Below, piece by piece: positions 62,754 to 64,000 of a DNA stretch of 64,000 nt. Both the position numbers and the translations under genes were made by a program. Each line of letters begins with the position of its first letter. The stretch's first letter is position 1. Origin of the DNA: Chitinophagales bacterium (GTDB taxonomy: Bacteria > Bacteroidota > Bacteroidia > Chitinophagales > CAIOSU01); NCBI GenBank assembly GCA_018401955.1, contig JAGYJT010000016.1:1-64000 (forward strand), in the 5' to 3' direction. The notes beneath the pieces are model-generated. The model did not search any database and was not told where the DNA came from. It saw only the letters and a program-made list of their open reading frames with translations.

Positions 62754-63002
62754 AAACTTACACCAGCTTAAGTGTCGCAAAATAACAAAATCCTTACAAT
62801 CAATGAATATATTATGCCCTAGCTTCACACAAAGTTATACTGTAGTGTATAGTGTGTTAAACAGTTGCATCAGTACGGGTAGTTTTTTAACCTAATAAAT
62901 AGACAGTAGGGTGCATATATCGTGCCCAAAAGTTATCAACAAACGGAAAATTACCGAGGAAAAAGGTTGCCTTTTGAAAACTGCTTTCGTACCTTAGTTA
63001 TA
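62754..63002. other. Upstream part of the long intergenic region
   Basis: About 250 nt without a gene between the ankyrin gene and the candidate RNA. Near its right end a TTG at 62967-62969, 20 nt before TACCTTAG (62990-62997, 7 of 8 to TAnnTTTG), could be the promoter of that RNA, with start near 63003. Confidence 0.45.
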
Positions 63003-63269
63003 CTTACAATTGAAGGTAATTACGTTCTTTTATATAAACTTCTAGACGCTTCGCGTCGGCCCACTCGGTATAATTTTTTTGGTTCGAAAGCTTAACATTT
63101 TATCATATGGAGACCGGTTTGCGTTGGCTATGGCGGGCCCGAATCAATAACCTCGGTTATTGACTCTCTTTTTGAGACAACGGGATTACAGAACCTGAGC
63201 AGCTCCTCCAACCCTGATTTACAGAGGTTTTTTCGAAAACCCTTGTTATGCTGTGTGGGCTTTTTTTTG
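63003..63269 (+). ncRNA. Candidate structured non-coding RNA
   Basis: Found in a 599-nt gap between two minus-strand genes. A long-range helix joins 63059-63074 (GCCCAC-U-CGGUAUAAU) with 63245-63260 (GUUAUGCUG-U-GUGGGC): 15 pairs with one U-U mismatch, directly followed by eight T (63261-63268). A hairpin GACGC-TTC-GCGTC stacks on its 5' side (63045-63057). Inside, GGTTCGAAAG (63081-63090) can pair with TTTTTTCG..AACC (63230-63241), or this arm can form its own GGTTTT-TTCG-AAAACC hairpin. Another perfect hairpin, TCAATAAC-CTCG-GTTATTGA, spans 63144-63163. The layout (closed ends, internal bubble, T-tract) is like 6S-type RNAs, but no conserved sequence of 6S, tmRNA, RNase P or SRP RNA is recognised. 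Confidence 0.55.
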
Positions 63270-63298
63270 ATCACAATTTCAGTCCCTTATAATTGAAA

Positions 63299-63330
63299 AA
63301 CGCCCCATTACAGCTTTGTAACGGGGCGTT
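63299..63330. terminator. Bidirectional terminator after the small lipoprotein gene
   Basis: AACGCCCC pairs with GGGGCGTT; after one A-C mismatch TTACA pairs with TGTAA around a GCTT-type loop. T tracts stand on both strands. It ends the minus-strand lipoprotein gene and would also stop any read-through from the candidate RNA. Confidence 0.85.
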
Positions 63331-63352
63331 TTTGTATATTTTTAAGGATGCC

Positions 63353-63664
63353 TTATTGGCACGCTACATTAGGGTCAGCCATTAGTTTTTTCATTTCTGC
63401 TTCAAAAGCCTTTTCGGCCTCACTTCCTTTGGGGTACTTCTCTTGCAGCCCGGCCATGAAAGTTTCCATCTCCATACTGTGCGATTTCAAGTCTGCCGCA
63501 GCTAAGGAGTCTCCAGCTTGCGCTTTTTTGCCCAGTTCCATTCCTTTGCAAAGGTATTGTTTGGTTTTAGCAACGTCTGCTTCTAGGGTATCGGCTTCGC
63601 CACAGCTGGTAAACATTAGGGTAGCACACAATATTGCCAATGATAATTGAATGATTTTTTTCAT
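63353..63664 (-). CDS. Small uncharacterised lipoprotein
   Basis: A 103-residue predicted lipoprotein (signal MKKIIQLSLAILCATLMFTSC, lipobox MFTSC). The mature part is helical and acidic-basic (EADVAKTKQYLCKGMELGKKAQAGDS, MEMETFMAGLQEKYPKGSEAEKAFEAEMKKLM) with two further cysteines, one at the end (NVACQ). No family is recognised. Confidence 0.75.
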   Translation of the reverse strand: MKKIIQLSLAILCATLMFTSCGEADTLEADVAKTKQYLCKGMELGKKAQAGDSLAAADLKSHSMEMETFMAGLQEKYPKGSEAEKAFEAEMKKLMADPNVACQ

Positions 63665-63803
63665 GGTTTACCGGTTTGATGGTGAAGTAATCCCTGCCTT
63701 TCTGCAGTCTACATATATTAACACAAGCGCAAATGCGGCAGGCATAGTTATAGTATTATAAATACTAAGGCTAATAGAATATGCGAAAAAGATACCGATT
63801 ATC

Positions 63804-64000
63804 CTAATTTGCTTTATCCCTAAACACCAGTATTATAGGTACTCCATTAAAATTAAACGACTCTCGCAGGCGGTTCTCTAGGTAGTTTTTGTAGTTCTCG
63901 CGAATGTACTTAACGTTGTTGCCAAAAAACGCAAAGTTTGGCGAGGCAGTAGGCAATTGGCTTACGTACTTTATCTTGATAAACTTGCCTTTGTAAGCTG
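63804..64000 (-). CDS. der: GTPase Der (EngA), C-terminal fragment
   Basis: The window cuts this gene; only its last 65 codons are visible, with stop TAG at 63804-63806. The fragment AYKGKFIKIKYVSQLPTASP, FAFFGNNVKYIRENYKNYLENRLRESFNFNGVPIILVFR is the KH-like C-terminal domain of Der, a double GTPase needed for 50S ribosome assembly. The match to the family is strong. Confidence 0.9.
   Translation of the reverse strand, partial: AYKGKFIKIKYVSQLPTASPNFAFFGNNVKYIRENYKNYLENRLRESFNFNGVPIILVFRDKAN

Noticed and set aside
63107-63163. An 18-codon frame METGLRWLWRARINNLGY inside the candidate RNA
   Set aside because: No ribosome-binding signal or family, and the end of the frame coincides with a perfect hairpin. 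It might be a leader peptide, but chance is more likely.

Overview
The window is a chromosomal segment of a member of the phylum Bacteroidota, a free-living, mostly respiratory bacterium with a type IX secretion system (T9SS). This rests on C-terminal T9SS sorting domains (type A at 9870-11852 and 27101-28471, gliding-motility-associated type B at 18394-21129), a PorD-like T9SS protein, a 289-residue primary sigma factor of the short Bacteroidota form, a CarboxypepD_reg/DUF5686 protein, a three-gene type-B succinate dehydrogenase, weak or absent Shine-Dalgarno sites, and at least thirteen copies of the Bacteroidota -7 promoter element TAnnTTTG just upstream of genes. I cannot name the genus. 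Host genes look moderately AT-rich; two insertion sequences are clearly more GC-rich.

Layout. 0.1-2.6 kb: proline synthesis (proB-proA). 2.6-4.8 kb: two paralogous small membrane proteins and a MATE exporter. 4.9-9.7 kb: a tight minus-strand run (DUF6913-like, dapA, bamD, rpoZ, coaBC, porD). 9.9-18.3 kb: a large T9SS-secreted protein, the primary sigma factor, a CarboxypepD_reg protein, a Uma2-like nuclease, hisF-hisIE, a LuxR-type response regulator, a macro-domain protein, a frameshifted membrane gene and ribE. 18.4-24.8 kb: a giant adhesin-like T9SS type B protein and sdhCAB. 25-33.3 kb: tandem bestrophins, a second T9SS type A protein, a GNAT-like protein, a small Cys-rich lipoprotein and a TonB-dependent receptor. 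33.4-36.4 kb: an IS3-family element inside a palindrome cluster, followed by a decayed DinB gene and other coding remnants. 36.4-41.4 kb: tag, a beta-barrel protein, a PNPOx-like protein, myo-inositol oxygenase and an S15/CocE hydrolase. 41.5-42.5 kb: an intact IS982-family element with a TAATTA target duplication. 42.6-46.7 kb: ccmB-ccmC-ccmD-like, glutamate dehydrogenase and an HsdR-N-like protein. 47-51 kb: dnaB and lepA separated by a DnaA-box-like cluster. 51-53.7 kb: small uncharacterised genes and a Nudix hydrolase. 53.7-56 kb: pyrE, pyrR-pyrB. 56-64 kb: surface proteins, an AEC transporter, a Rho-antiterminator (Rof), an ankyrin protein, a long intergenic region that looks like a structured non-coding RNA gene, a small lipoprotein and the 3' end of der.

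How the genes fit together. Most of the content is housekeeping: amino acid, riboflavin and pyrimidine synthesis, CoA synthesis, outer-membrane assembly, respiration and cytochrome c maturation, replication and translation factors. The surface theme is T9SS export plus TonB and beta-barrel outer-membrane proteins. The most unusual signals lie outside the protein genes: a candidate RNA of about 200-265 nt at 63003-63269 closed by a 15-bp long-range helix directly before a T8 tract; intergenic regions filled with short quasi-tandem word repeats; -7 promoter elements only 4-7 nt before several start codons; and iterated binding-site-like repeats at one end of the IS3 element. I saw no CRISPR array, prophage, rRNA or tRNA.
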